Shown here: piece after piece, positions 47,900 to 58,645 of the stretch
How the letters are laid out: each line of letters begins with the position of its first letter
How positions within the stretch are numbered: the first letter of the stretch is position 1
DNA from: Pictodentalium vernedei
Lineage: Eukaryota; Mollusca; Scaphopoda; Dentaliida; Dentaliidae
NCBI GenBank assembly: GCA_031216915.1
Contig: CM062289.1
Location: 24,385,533 to 24,449,532, forward strand
Direction: 5' to 3'
Length of the DNA: 64,000 nucleotides
Position numbers and translations under genes: made by a program
The notes under the pieces: model-generated
The model's database searches: none
Told to the model about the DNA's origin: nothing
What the model saw: only the letters and a program-made list of their open reading frames with translations

Positions 47900-49320
47900 C
47901 CTGTTCCATATCTTGTTCCTGAGAATAGGTGGCCCCAAAACCAGTTCATTAGCGAATTCCAAGACTTCCTAGGATGCATTACAGCGCTGCCAGAAAAATT
48001 CTTCATTGGAGGTGATTTCAATTTCCATATGGAGAAGAAAACTTCCAGTGATTCTTCTAAACTACGTTATCTTATCAATTCAATGAATTTACGCCAACAT
48101 GTTCGTGGCACTACCCATAAAGATGGCCACACATTAGATCTGTTGATCACCAGAGAATCCGTTGCTGATCTTGTTAAAAAGGTATTAATTGTTGATCCTG
48201 CGATCTCTGACAATTTTATGATTATCTTCGATTTGGCACTTCCTCGCCCCTCCCCTGTCCAGAAGGAAGTCACATACCGCAAGTACCGTAGTATTGACCT
48301 TGCTAAGTTTGCGTATGTTGCTTCGTCTCTCGTCGCTAAAGTTAACGAGATGCAAACTGTTGACAGCACTGAATATACCATCACTGGCTCATTTCAAGAG
48401 GTTATTGACAAGTTTGCGCCTAAGCAAACACGCACATTTGCTCACGGTGGTTCAGTGATGAGATTAGGCGCGCAAAAGATTTACGACGCAAACTAGAGCT
48501 TCAGTGGCGGCAAACGAAACTTTGTGTTCACAGAGAGATGTTTGTCAACCAGCGAAATGTTGTTAACAAACTAGTCAAATCCGCGAAACGGAAATACATT
48601 TCGGACTTATTGTCAGCTAATGTTAATTCCCCTTATACGCTATCTGTCGTTCTTGAGAAGCTTCTGTATCGTCAGAAGACAACCATACCCTCAGGGCATT
48701 CGTCATCCGAAGACCTTGCGAATAGATTCTCTTCTTTCTTTTATGAAAAAATGAGACTATCAGAGCTTCGCTTGATGCAAGCTCACAATCTGATCTTCGA
48801 CAGATGGCCGACATGCCATGCACCTGTGTTAAAGCTGTTGCACAGTTGTCCCAATTCAAAACTCTGACTACAACAGATATCTAGAGGTTAATATCCAAGG
48901 CACCATCTAAGCAATGCATGCTAGATATCATGGCGCTAAACCTTCTACTCTTGAAAAGTTAGAACACATCCAAAATTGTGCTGCGCGGGTCATAACCATA
49001 ACATAAAAGTACTGCCATATAACACCAGTACTCTCTGAGTTACACTGACTATCCATTAAGCAAAGAATTCAATTTAAAATTTTCTTTTTGGTGTTTAAGT
49101 GTATCTCGGGATCTGCACCATCCTACCTGTCCGATCTCCTTACCATTCACAAACCACCGAGGTCTCTTAGGTCATCAGGTGAACCCAGTCTGGTTCAGCC
49201 CGTATATAAATTGACTAGTGCTGGTGACAGGGCCTTTGTGGTTGCTTGCCCAAGACTTTGGAATTCTCTTCCAATCTACATAAAAAATATTAAATCACTT
49301 GAATCAATCTGATACTAAAA
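47900..49320 (+). pseudogene. Second LINE family, endonuclease and RT C-terminal pieces
   Basis: Plus strand: FFIGGDFNFHMEKKT, GTTHKDGHTLDLLITRE and ISDNFMIIFDLAL are the end of an AP-endonuclease domain. LPRPSPVQKEVTYRKYRSID is the linker. The RT core is deleted (about 48870-48950). The C-terminus then reads FLVFKCISGSAPSYLSDLL and GDRAFVVACPRLWNSLP, like the fragment at 34814. It is inserted within the minus-strand LINE pieces on either side. Confidence 0.82.
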
Positions 49321-49700
49321 CCTACCTTTTTCGAAAGGCATTTCCTTCAGTGGTCTTTTAATTTTGGTCATGAACTGACATTACCAGGTGTGTGAGTGTG
49401 ACTGAGTCCGTGGGGATTGCCTCGTTACTCGTCAAGTCATACTCACTTGCTTGTTTTGGTAAAGTTGTAGTTTTTGTTGTTGTTTTAATTCAAAACCCCT
49501 TTTCTTTGAGGTTCTGTCGCCTATCGCCACGATATAGCCTTGGTTGCTGATGTGGCATTGGGTACCAATAAATGATAATAGTGATCCATGTATCAATGTA
49601 TCTATGAGAGAATGAACGTGTATGTGTGTATATGTTTGTATGCAATTATTGTAAGCCATTAAGCACCGTGTGTGGATTCTAGACTTTAAAATTATTATTA
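49321..49700 (+). other. LINE 3' tail with shared motif and ATT repeats
   Basis: 49403-49431 carries GGGGATTGCCTCGTTACTCG, the same 3' motif as other retroelements here. ATT repeats lie at 49690-49710. No ORF. Confidence 0.6.
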
Positions 49701-49729
49701 TTATTATTATTTACCACGAATAGGTCGAG

Positions 49730-51600
49730 TTCTTCAATGATGTTGAAAAAGGTGTCACCATTAGGCTCAGTCTTATGACAACCGGATACTTGGCGTTTGG
49801 AATTTAAATCACCCAGGAATATGTAGTGCTTGTATTGTTGGTAAAGAATTCAAATACTTTACTGTCTACTGTTGCTTGAGGCTTGTTATAATATGATACG
49901 ATGGCCACGTGTTTGTGGTCAAGTTCAATATTTCAGCTGCAATCACTTCAGCATTGAGGTGGTCGCATACTATTGTTTTGTATTTAATCTCCTGCCTTAT
50001 TAGCAGAGCGACACCACCACCTTTTTGGACGGGGCGATCTCTTCTAATAATAAAAAAAAACACATTACGAGATTTTTTTGTTTGGTTTAAGCCACGTTTC
50101 GCTAATTCCAATTATGTTCAAATTTTGCAAATAATGTGACATTTGCAAGTTTTTCTGATTAACGCTCCGCTCCGACTATTTTTAATGTATCCATGAATGG
50201 TTTAGGAATAACTGTGCTAAGTTTATTTAAGTTTAATTACTATTTGTAATATTGTTACCTAATTTATATTTTGTTGACAGTCGCTTTTAATACCGTGTGA
50301 GATATTTGAGTTTTATATAACTTAGAGGCTGTTTTACTGATGATCTTTGCAAACGCCCGAAAGACTGGTGTCGTATTTCTGAAAATAGAGCCAGCCATTA
50401 TGGTACACGTGGAATAAGAGGAGGATGAGTTCTCGACATTACAGTTAAAACTAGAAGTCCTGTCACGAACTTTGCGCTTATCTAGGCTTAACTGCGCGTA
50501 GGAATTGCGTGCAATTGCCATATTGAATAGCATCCAAAGCACGGCAGGTTCTCCTGGTTACTCGTAGCAAACACAGGCAATGTTTCTGCCATTGGACCTC
50601 CGGGTTACCTGGAGGTCCATTGGCCGAAACATTGCTTGTGCACAGGCCATATGTACAGAATTTGATAGCCCCACTATGGTCATAACGCGTTGATTAACGC
50701 GCAGATCGACGTGCTATTTGTGCGCAGTTCATGACAGGACTTCTAGGTTTAACTGTACCTACATTTAGAATTTAAACTGGATGTTTGTTTTAACTTTTTT
50801 GAAGTTGCTACACCCCCGGCAGTTGCTGGGGTGTTGACCACCGCAATTGGGACATTCAGAGTTGTAGCGCTGCATGCCTTCGCGATGTGTTTGTCGCCGC
50901 ATTTCATACATCGTTGCTCCCCGTCGCATATGTGTGGCAAGTGCCCAGATTTCTGACACTTGTGATATTGAACGGGTTGCGAAAGAACACGATATTCCTC
51001 GGTTCCGTATTTTTGACCATTGATAATTACCCCTTTGTTTTCAGATTTAATTTCGTTCCTCTATTAGGGCAATTTACTTTAATCTTCCAAGTATGGTTGC
51101 CTGTGGCTTTGAAGATTAATCTCACCCGCGAGCATCCTGAAAGTGCTTTCTCAATCGAGTTTTTTCCCCTTTGGGGTGAACGCGTGTGATTACGACACAG
51201 AGGTTTGGTTGCGGATTTCTCTGTGTCTTGTTTTTATTGGCCACCTTAGGGGGCGTTTTTGGCTTTTACTTTGTCGGTGTACGTCGCGCTATCGGTTGGA
51301 CTAGCTGTCGCATTCAAGATTTCCGGTGATGGAAGCTCTGTTGTGTTAACAGACCCCCATTTCTTGGTGTGACCACCGAGTCCTTTTCAGTATCGGTGCT
51401 CAGTGAATTTTGCTTGTTTGTTTTTGTCGTCTTGACATACCGATCAGTAGTCGTACAGAAACCATTTTCGTCTTCGACGTCCATGGTTTCATCATATTCA
51501 CGGGACTCATTTGAGAGTTTCTTTTTCGACCGATTTTGGTTAGGTGATTTTGTCTGTCGCTGCGATTTGGGGATTTTAGCTGAATGTTTATATAATTGAA
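49730..51600 (-). pseudogene. LINE 5' half: ORF1 zinc knuckle and endonuclease
   Basis: Minus strand. Near 50950-50760 the text RCMKCGDKHIAKAC is a gag-like CCHC knuckle of an ORF1. Near 50111-49866 RPVQKGGGVALLIRQEIKYK is AP-endonuclease text. Orientation and order suggest it is the front of the same LINE whose RT lies at 46029-47590, split by the plus-strand LINE. A foldback interrupts it at 50437-50770. Confidence 0.72.
50437..50770. repeat. Imperfect foldback, about 160-bp arms
   Basis: The left text AACTAGAAGTCCTGTCACGA near 50449 reappears in reverse complement near 50735-50755. The centre is GGACCTCC/GGAGGTCC near 50606. The arms are diverged in their middle. Confidence 0.8.
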
Positions 51601-51659
51601 TTTCAGCTGCGTCAGCGGGTGAAAATATTGCGGAATATACAGTGTAGGAATTGACAGTT

Positions 51660-51796
51660 ATTTATTTATTGGTGTTTAAGGTCACATATTTATGCACAAT
51701 GGCTAATCATGACCGTGACACTTTTACGGGTGGAGGAAGCCGGAGTACCTGGAGAGAACCATCGAGCAACGACGAGCAGCTGCCAGCTCCCCAAAT
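51660..51796 (-). mobile_element. 5'-truncated SINE (5S-headed family)
   Basis: Matches the body of the full SINE at 55541 in reverse (GGGGAGCTGGCAGCTGCTCG, then GGTTCTCTCC, CTTCCTCCACCCGT, TCATGATTAGCCATTGTGCA). It is flanked by an exact 12-bp duplication GAATTGACAGTT (51648-51659 and 51797-51808). Confidence 0.85.
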
Positions 51797-52021
51797 GAAT
51801 TGACAGTTGTGCTGAGTGTTAAGTGTTAACAGCATCATTGTAACAACATCTCTCTGAAGTTGATAATGATAATCACCAAAGTAATTATTCTAAAGGATAG
51901 GTCATCTACTGACCAGTGAGCAGTGATTAGTTTGTCTTTACAGTATAATTGAAAACATCTTTACGATTATAGTCGGTGTAATAAACTATTAGACAAATGC
52001 CAAATCACAAGTAAGAGAGAC

Positions 52022-52059
52022 GATTCACTGTTTATATTCGTGGTATATAAGCGAGGACG
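52022..52059 (+). promoter_or_regulatory. Shared TATA-bearing 38-bp block
   Basis: GATTCACTGTTTATATTCG then TGGTATATAAGCGAGGACG recurs at 55125-55162 with two changes. In the first place it abuts a foldback, in the second a LINE. It looks like a core promoter or an element edge; function unknown. Confidence 0.4.
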
Positions 52060-52061
52060 TG

Positions 52062-53760
52062 TGCACTGGGGTGAAATGTGTGCAATGGGATGAAATGCCT
52101 TGTCCATTATACAATGAGGGTCGCTCTTATGGCATAACGAGCTTGAGCTCAGAGCCTCGAGCACAAAAGTCAAGCCGTCTATCAGTGATTCACCACTACC
52201 CCTAAATTGATCATAACAGTATCCCCATGGAATTAACTCAAATTGAGGATGACCTCCATGCTATCATAATTTACCAATTGAGAATGTTGGTTTTCCTTTA
52301 CAAATGTTCAAGAATTTTTTGGAGCTGGGTGTGCCTTCAAAGACTGAAATTTTTCCGGGTCAGGAAAACATCCTCAAAACGCTTACCCTCTTTGGGACGC
52401 AATTTTTCTCACTACCGGTACTATAACACCTAAATCCTGCCGGTCTGAGTGTTATGATAGTGAGCCAATTTCAAGCTATCGCCCAAAAATGCCACGCCTT
52501 CCGTGTTTCCTAGGCTACACATATTACATTCCCTTTCTATCTAGCACTCTTTTTAATGCCACCCCCCCCCCCCCCCACCGCAGTTCTAGTGATTTCGATC
52601 TAACCCTAAACAACAGTGACCCCAATAACGTTCAATAGCGGGCGCCTCTTTCTTACTTAGCCAGTCAAATAAGCTTTTAGATTTAACACCCACCCTCTCA
52701 TTCCCATTACAATCCTCTAAAATTCTATAAAAACTCGCCGACTGATACTGTTTTAAACTCCTAATATTTGCCCCTCAAATTGAGGATATTCGACTATTTC
52801 AAGTGTAAATGCAGGATTGAGTAGAGAGCCATGGTACGTGCGAATGCCACCGATTGGCCACTTAAATTGCAGCTACAATTTAGAATGACCAATGAAAGCA
52901 CAGGCGCTACAATTTAGCCCCCGCGCCCGTGCTTTTATTGGTCATGCTAAATTGCAGCTGCAATTTAAGTGGCATTCGCACGTACCATGGCTCACTAGTC
53001 AATCCTGCATTTACACTTGAAATAGTCGAAAACCATCAATTTGAGAGGCAAATATTAGGAGTTTAAAACAGTATCAGTCGGCGAGTTTTTTTTAACCAAT
53101 TTTAGAGGATTGTAATGGGAATGAGAGGGTGGGTGTTAAATCTAAAAGCTTATTTGACGGGCTAAGTAAGAAAGAGGCGCCTGCTCTTGAACGTTATCTT
53201 GGTGGTTCGCTTGGGGTCACTGTTGCTCAGGGTCAGATCGAAATCACTAGAACTGCGGGGGGGGGGGGGGGGGGGGGGCATTAAAAAGAGTGTTAAATAG
53301 AACGGGAATGTAATATGAGTAGCCTAGGAAACACGGAAGCCGTGGCATTTTTGGGCGATAGCTTAAAATTGGCTCACTATCATAACACTCAGTCCGGCAG
53401 GATTTGGGTGTTATAGTACCGGTAGTGAGAAAAAATGCGCCCCAAAGAGGGTAAGCGTTTTGAGGATGTGTTCCCGACCCGGAAAAACTTCAGCCTTTGA
53501 AGGCACTCTCAGCTCCAATGTGCTTGAACATTTGTAAAGGAAAACCAACATTCTCAATTGGTAAAATATGATAGCATGGAGGTCATCCTCAATTCGAGTT
53601 AATATCCATGAGGATACTGTTATGATAAATTTAGGGGTAGTGGTGAATCACTGATAGATGGGTTGACTTTTGTGCTCGGGGTTCTGAGTTCAAGCGCGTT
53701 AAGCCATAAGAGCGACCCTCATTGTATAATGGACAAGACATTTCATGCCAGTGCACACAT
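52062..53760. repeat. Giant foldback, arms of about 830 bp, 14-nt loop
   Basis: Left arm about 52078-52908 and right arm 52923-53756 are reverse complements at roughly 90-95% by eye, centred on 52915. Both carry poly-C/poly-G at matching places (near 52561 and 53257). The outer 130 bp of each arm is SINE-related sequence. Every ORF in it is a shadow. Confidence 0.93.
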
Positions 53761-53965
53761 TGAGCACGATGACTCTGTGTATTGAGGTAAAAAACCGCTA
53801 TCGACTTACTTCTGTTGTCAATCGCTCCAATCCAGGCTATGCTGCAGGGTGGAGTTATGATGTTGGGTAGCTGGTAGGTGTTCATCGTTACTAGGTGATT
53901 CTCTCTGGGTACTCTGGCTTCCTCCATCCGTAAACCTGTCACCGACATAATACAACACTGGTCGT
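53650..53965 (+). mobile_element. Diverged SINE copy
   Basis: GGACAAGACA, GAGCACGATGACTCTGTGTA, GCTGCAGGGTGGAGTTATGA, TGTTGGGTAGCTGGTAGGTG and GGGTACTCTGGCTTCCTCCA follow the order of the SINE at 55541. The 5S head is not recognisable. It overlaps the foldback's right edge. Confidence 0.7.
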
Positions 53966-54960
53966 TGGAAGTGCCATGAAACCACAATAACTAATTAGGC
54001 CTAACAAAATAACCTTCTTGTCACTTGTGGGGTTTGCAGTTGTTTTATGAATGTCCTGGTTGCATGCTGAGAGAATAAAGCCAAGGTATAAGTAACGGTT
54101 GTCACGTTCCCTTCAAATCATGGGAGTAGATTTTGGCGCCGAGTGCTTTAGCTCGGATCGAATCCAGAAATCGGGGATGTATGTGACTAAGATGTAAAAT
54201 CATGAACTCGCCGGGCGAAACCAAGATATCTGCATTTGGTCAGCAGTCAGGGGCGGGGCACACGGGGATAAACAAACAATTTATGCAATTTTTTATTAAT
54301 TTTTTTGAAGGCAGAACTTGTTGAAGTTTTTGTTTTAAAAGCAACCATTTTCAACTTTGTATAATTATGACTATACCTCCCCGCCCACTGTGCACGCCCT
54401 TCTCCCTATATATGTTCTATATTATCACCAAAAGTCGTACACAAAACCTTTCCACCAATTGTTCAGGAATGGCCAGACTGACAAACGCCCAGGTCTTCAC
54501 TCATTTAGGGGGTCCCACATTTCCCACGGAATTGTGCAAAACGATAACATTCTCTCAAATATGCAACATGAATCGCGCGAAACGATGTTCTTGAGAGGTT
54601 CAAGTGCCAGGAGATGGCTCCTTTTCCTTTCGGATTAAACAAATTTTCACCCGCGGGGTCACAACATGGTTGATCTTGTACATTACTCGAACCTACAGGC
54701 CCACGCAGATCGGCGCTACCTAGGTCCCTCTATTTCTTACGGCATGTGTTTTACCCCAATGATACACAATGACACCCAAGTTGCCAATGTTACGCAGTAA
54801 TACTCAATTTATGGCCAATGATAACCAAAATAAAAATAATTATATTTATAATAAAATGATGATGATTTTATTTTCCCATTTCTGTTGTTAGATTTTGTTG
54901 CCGTGACTGACTCAATCGGCGGAATGTGTGAAACATCTCAAAGAAAGAGATTATTCAGAC
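53966..54960. other. No gene seen
   Basis: Nearly 1 kb without recognisable coding text, RNA or long repeat. Short open frames at 54357-54638 overlap each other in two phases and match nothing. Confidence 0.5.
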
Positions 54961-54984
54961 CATTTTCAGCAAAACTAAACAACG

Positions 54985-55100
54985 AACCCGATTGGCCAGT
55001 TAAATTGCAGCTACAATTTAGCTTGACCAATAAAAGTACAGGCGCTAAATTGTAGTTACAATTTATTAAATTGTAGTTACAATTTAATAACTGAAAACGA
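54985..55100. repeat. Repeat related to the foldback centre
   Basis: CGATTGGCCAGTTAAATTGC and GACCAATAAAAGTACAGGCG correspond to the central 60 bp of the foldback at 52850-52910. Here it is followed by three TAAATTGTAGTTACAATTTA palindromes instead of a mirror arm. Confidence 0.75.
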
Positions 55101-55159
55101 CGTGAAGCTAATAGGCTTCCGTACGATTCACTGTTTATATTCACGGTATATAAGCGAGG

Positions 55160-57290
55160 ACGCCAGACGACGCGATGCCAATAATAATGCACGGAAAACT
55201 AATGACGGAACTTTGGCCATGAACGACAAAGCAAAAGTCAACGCTTTTGCTGAACTTCTAAAGAAAGCTCATCGTCAACAAGAAGGGAACAGATTTGGCT
55301 ACGATTTCAAAGTAAAAGTAAATAATTTGTCGTAGACAACAACTCAATTTTTAACGAACCCGACTTCGACCAAAGACCTGAAAAATGGGGACGATCATGA
55401 ATTAACAGAACCAATAAGCGTAGATGTCGTGGGTAAAATCCGAAAATGTAAGCCATCTTCGTCCCCCGGAGAAGACGATGTCTCTTACAAAATACTGAAA
55501 CTGTGTCCCAACATCTTCTACTATAGAATTACCCAACTCCGAAGGGGGCGCGGTGGCGTTGCGGTAATGGCGATTCTCGCCAGTTCACCGAAGTTAAGCA
55601 ACGTCAAGCCCGGTTAGTCCTCGGATGGGTGACCGTCTGAGCGATCGATTCGGACTCCCGCGTTGTGTCCTTGGACAAGGCACATAACCCCGATTGTCCA
55701 CATGGGTCACGATGACGCCGTGTACTAAAGCGTACTGCATGTCGATGGTGCGCATGTCTTCAACCAATCTAACCCTGCCTGTGCTGCAGTGCGGAGTTAC
55801 GATGTTGGGGAGCTGGCAGCTGCTCGGTGGTTCTCTCCGGGTACTCCGACTTCCTCCACCCGTATGTCCCGGTCATGATTAGCCATTGTGCATACGAATG
55901 TGACCAATAAATGAATAATAATAATAATACCCAACTCCTAAACTGCTGTCTTTCCTGTGGGTACTTCCCAAAATGCCGGAAAGTAGCCACAGGAGTCATG
56001 ATACCTAAACCCGACAAAGACCTTACCAACCCCCTCTTACTACCGCCCAATTAGCTTGCTTAGCTGTGTTGGAAAAATATTTGAACGAATCCTCACCAAG
56101 ACTTCGCAGCTATCTCGAATCAATCAACTTCTTTAACAAATGGCATGAGCCTACAGGAGTCAGAAAGATGGAATCGAACACGTATACAGACTGGTCGATT
56201 ATATGAAAACAGTGTTTAGTCAAAACGAAATAGGAACAGCGCTTTCCTTGGATGTAGAAAAAGCGTTCGGCTCGGTATGGCACAATGGCATGAGATATAA
56301 ACTAGTGAAAATGGGATTACCCACTAAAATTCTTAGGATCATATCATCTTTTCTAACTGATCGAAAAATCAAGGTGAGGGTTAACCGCGAGGTGTCAGAG
56401 GAAGTAATACTCGAAGCGGGACCACCACAGGGATCGATCCTAAGCCCACTTCCTTTCATAATATATATGAATGACATAGACAAAGTAGGGGAAAACTGTG
56501 CAGAACAATCGCAGTTCTCAAATGATAAAGGAATTTGGACGGCCAGAAGGTCTCGAAACATAATTAAAAATCGCCTGCATGATTCCATTCGTGATCTGGA
56601 GAGCTGGTGCGCCCTATAGTGCATAAAGCTCAATGCCGCCAAAACTCAAAGAGCTACGTTCTTTAAAAAGCAAAGAAAAAAAACAGCCCCCAGTATTAAT
56701 CTCCAATTATACGATCACAAATTGGAAGCAAGCTACGAGACCAAATCTTTTGGATTTATACTGGATAGCCATCTCAATCTAATCATTCACTTAAACGCCA
56801 TTACAGTTAGAGCTACAAAACGCATCAATTTTCTGAAGATGATCAGAGGTAAAAATTGGAGAGCACACAAAAACGTGCTTCTCAAGCTTTACATATCATT
56901 TATACGCTCGGTACTAGAATATGGTACCATAATAACAAGTGACCTGAGCAAAACAAACATTAATAAGATACAGAGGGTTCAAAATCATGCCTTGCGCGTG
57001 GCACTATGCAAACCCATGTGGACACCAATAAAGAAACGGCATGCGTTTGCAAAAATAGAAACTATCGAAACACGATTAAAAGACCTACAAAACAAAACCC
57101 TCAATAGACTCCAAGATAGTGAACTAATGGTTGAGCTGAACGAACACCAAACTCCTAATAGAAAAACAAAATAAGTTTCAGAAAATTAAAAATTTTCAAT
57201 AGAACTAAATTGCGTTCAGTCAGTAAGGATTGCCTCTCTACTCATTGAGAACTTTAGGATTGAGTCTCTGGGGACTGCCTCGAAACTCTG
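55160..57290 (+). pseudogene. LINE linker, RT and 3' end, with SINE inserted
   Basis: Plus strand: RRDANNNARKTNDGTLAMND, VVGKIRKCKPSSSPGEDDVS and YYRITQL, then the SINE insertion, then FPKCRKVATGVMIPKPDKDL. The frame resumes at 56203-56619 with SLDVEKAFGSVWHNGMRYKL and AGPPQGSILSPLPFIIYMND; the catalytic FADD-type box is degraded to FSNDK. Continues SFIRSVLEYGTIITSDLSKT and INKIQRVQNHALRVAL to 57174, then the 3' motif twice at 57214-57287. Multiple stops and shifts. Confidence 0.88.
55541..55927 (+). mobile_element. Full-length 5S rRNA-derived SINE
   Basis: The head (about 55573-55650) matches 5S rRNA: TTCACCGAAGTTAAGCAACG, GCCCGGTTAG and TCGGATGGGTGACCG, covering the internal RNA polymerase III control region. 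An unrelated body follows, ending in an AATAAT tail. It is flanked by an 11-bp duplication TACCCAACTCC (55530-55540 and 55928-55938). It splits the LINE reading frame. The tail resembles LINE-type 3' ends but the partner was not identified. Confidence 0.92.
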
Positions 57291-57549
57291 TTTTCATTTT
57301 AAAAATCTTGTTCTCTTACTTATGCCATAGCACACTTTCAGGTGGTGCTATTTACACGTGACAGCAGTTCCATGGCAAATTCCAGCTTCCACGTGTTCTG
57401 TGTTTCATTCCAAGCATTTTGGTATATAATGTATTGGGGTTATTCATGTTGGGTCTTTTTTAGACTTGGAAGAAAATGGCATGAAATTTTACCAAAGTTA
57501 GGTCAGACGTGCCCTTAATCCTCTGTAAACTGATGTAAAATTTCCAAAA

Positions 57550-58645
57550 TTTTGAGCAGCAAATGTTTCCCACAATGCAACTAGGAATTTAAGCAATTCA
57601 GTCTTGTTTGACAGAGCTCAATGAGCTCTGTCAAACAAGACTGAATTGCTTAAGGGCCTATATAAGTAATGGAATTTTGTTTACTTTGAAAATTCTCACC
57701 TCTCATATTCCTTAAATTCAGATTAAATATACACAAATTATACATCAAAATGAAGGTTGGGATGTATAGAACACGAAACACATATGTAATCAACTCATAG
57801 AGTCGACTCTAGGCACCACTGGTTCCTGGAAGTCTGCTACCGCATTCGCACCAGAACTGATAATAAAATAATATTTCATCAGAACAACTTGTGGCCAAAT
57901 GTGCTTCATATATCCAAGAACAAAGCTAGGCATTCAAAACACTTTCGAATACAGCGATAGGACTGCATTTGGGAAAAGGACAACACTGTCTGCATTTTTT
58001 ATTGAAGATGGTTTCCATGCTCGACAGACATGCGCAAATCATTCGTTACCACGAATTTCCATCGAAAAACAAAATCGTAATTCTAAGAAATTTCAACAGG
58101 TATCATGATACCTTGCATTGAATATGGCAACTGTGCAAACTCTATCTAATCACAGTATACTGTATGAAGGCGATCTTTTTCATTATTTGATTTTAGACGG
58201 CATTCTTTTTACATGCTTTTTCTGTCCGATGACGTCGACCGGAAATGGAAAGTACACTCATACGTAAACAAAAGCAAAGGCTTTGGAATTTTCCCCAATG
58301 TAGCTCTGTCGCCGTGTTTGAAAGAATTTTTATTCCCTAGCTTTGTTCTTGGATATATAAAGCACATTTGGTCACAAGTTGTTTTCGTGAAATATTATTA
58401 AATTATCAGTTGTGGTGCGAATACGGCAGCAGACTTCCAGGAACCAGTGGTGCCTACAGTCGCTCTATGAGTTGATTACACGCGTGTTTCGTGTTCTATA
58501 CATCCCAACCTTCATTTTGATGTACATTTTGTGTATATTTAATTTGAATTCAAGGAATATCAGAGGTGAGAATTTTCAAAATAAACAAAATTTCATTACT
58601 TATATAGGCCCTTAAATTCCTAGATGTATTATAGGGAAATTTGAA
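57550..58645. repeat. Inverted repeat, arms of about 400 bp with 310-bp spacer
   Basis: Left arm about 57550-57960 and right arm about 58270-58645 are reverse complements at perhaps 85-90% by eye (GGGCCTATATAAGTAATG, CACTGGTTCCTGGAAGTCTG, CAAGAACAAAGCTAG). The spacer has no match. The left arm carries an extra 61 bp at 57593-57653. Confidence 0.88.
57589..57653. mobile_element. Perfect palindrome between TTAA sites
   Basis: 57593-57649 is an exact 57-bp palindrome (GCAATTCAGTCTTGTTTGAC outward to centre A), bordered by TTAA at 57589-57592 and 57650-57653. The opposite arm of the surrounding inverted repeat has a single TTAA and no insert (near 58610-58615), which gives the empty site. TTAA duplication is piggyBac-like. 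Confidence 0.85.

Noticed and set aside
55541..55680. Functional 5S rRNA gene
   Set aside because: Only part of 5S is present, with a changed 3' half, a fused body, an AATAAT tail and a target duplication: a SINE.
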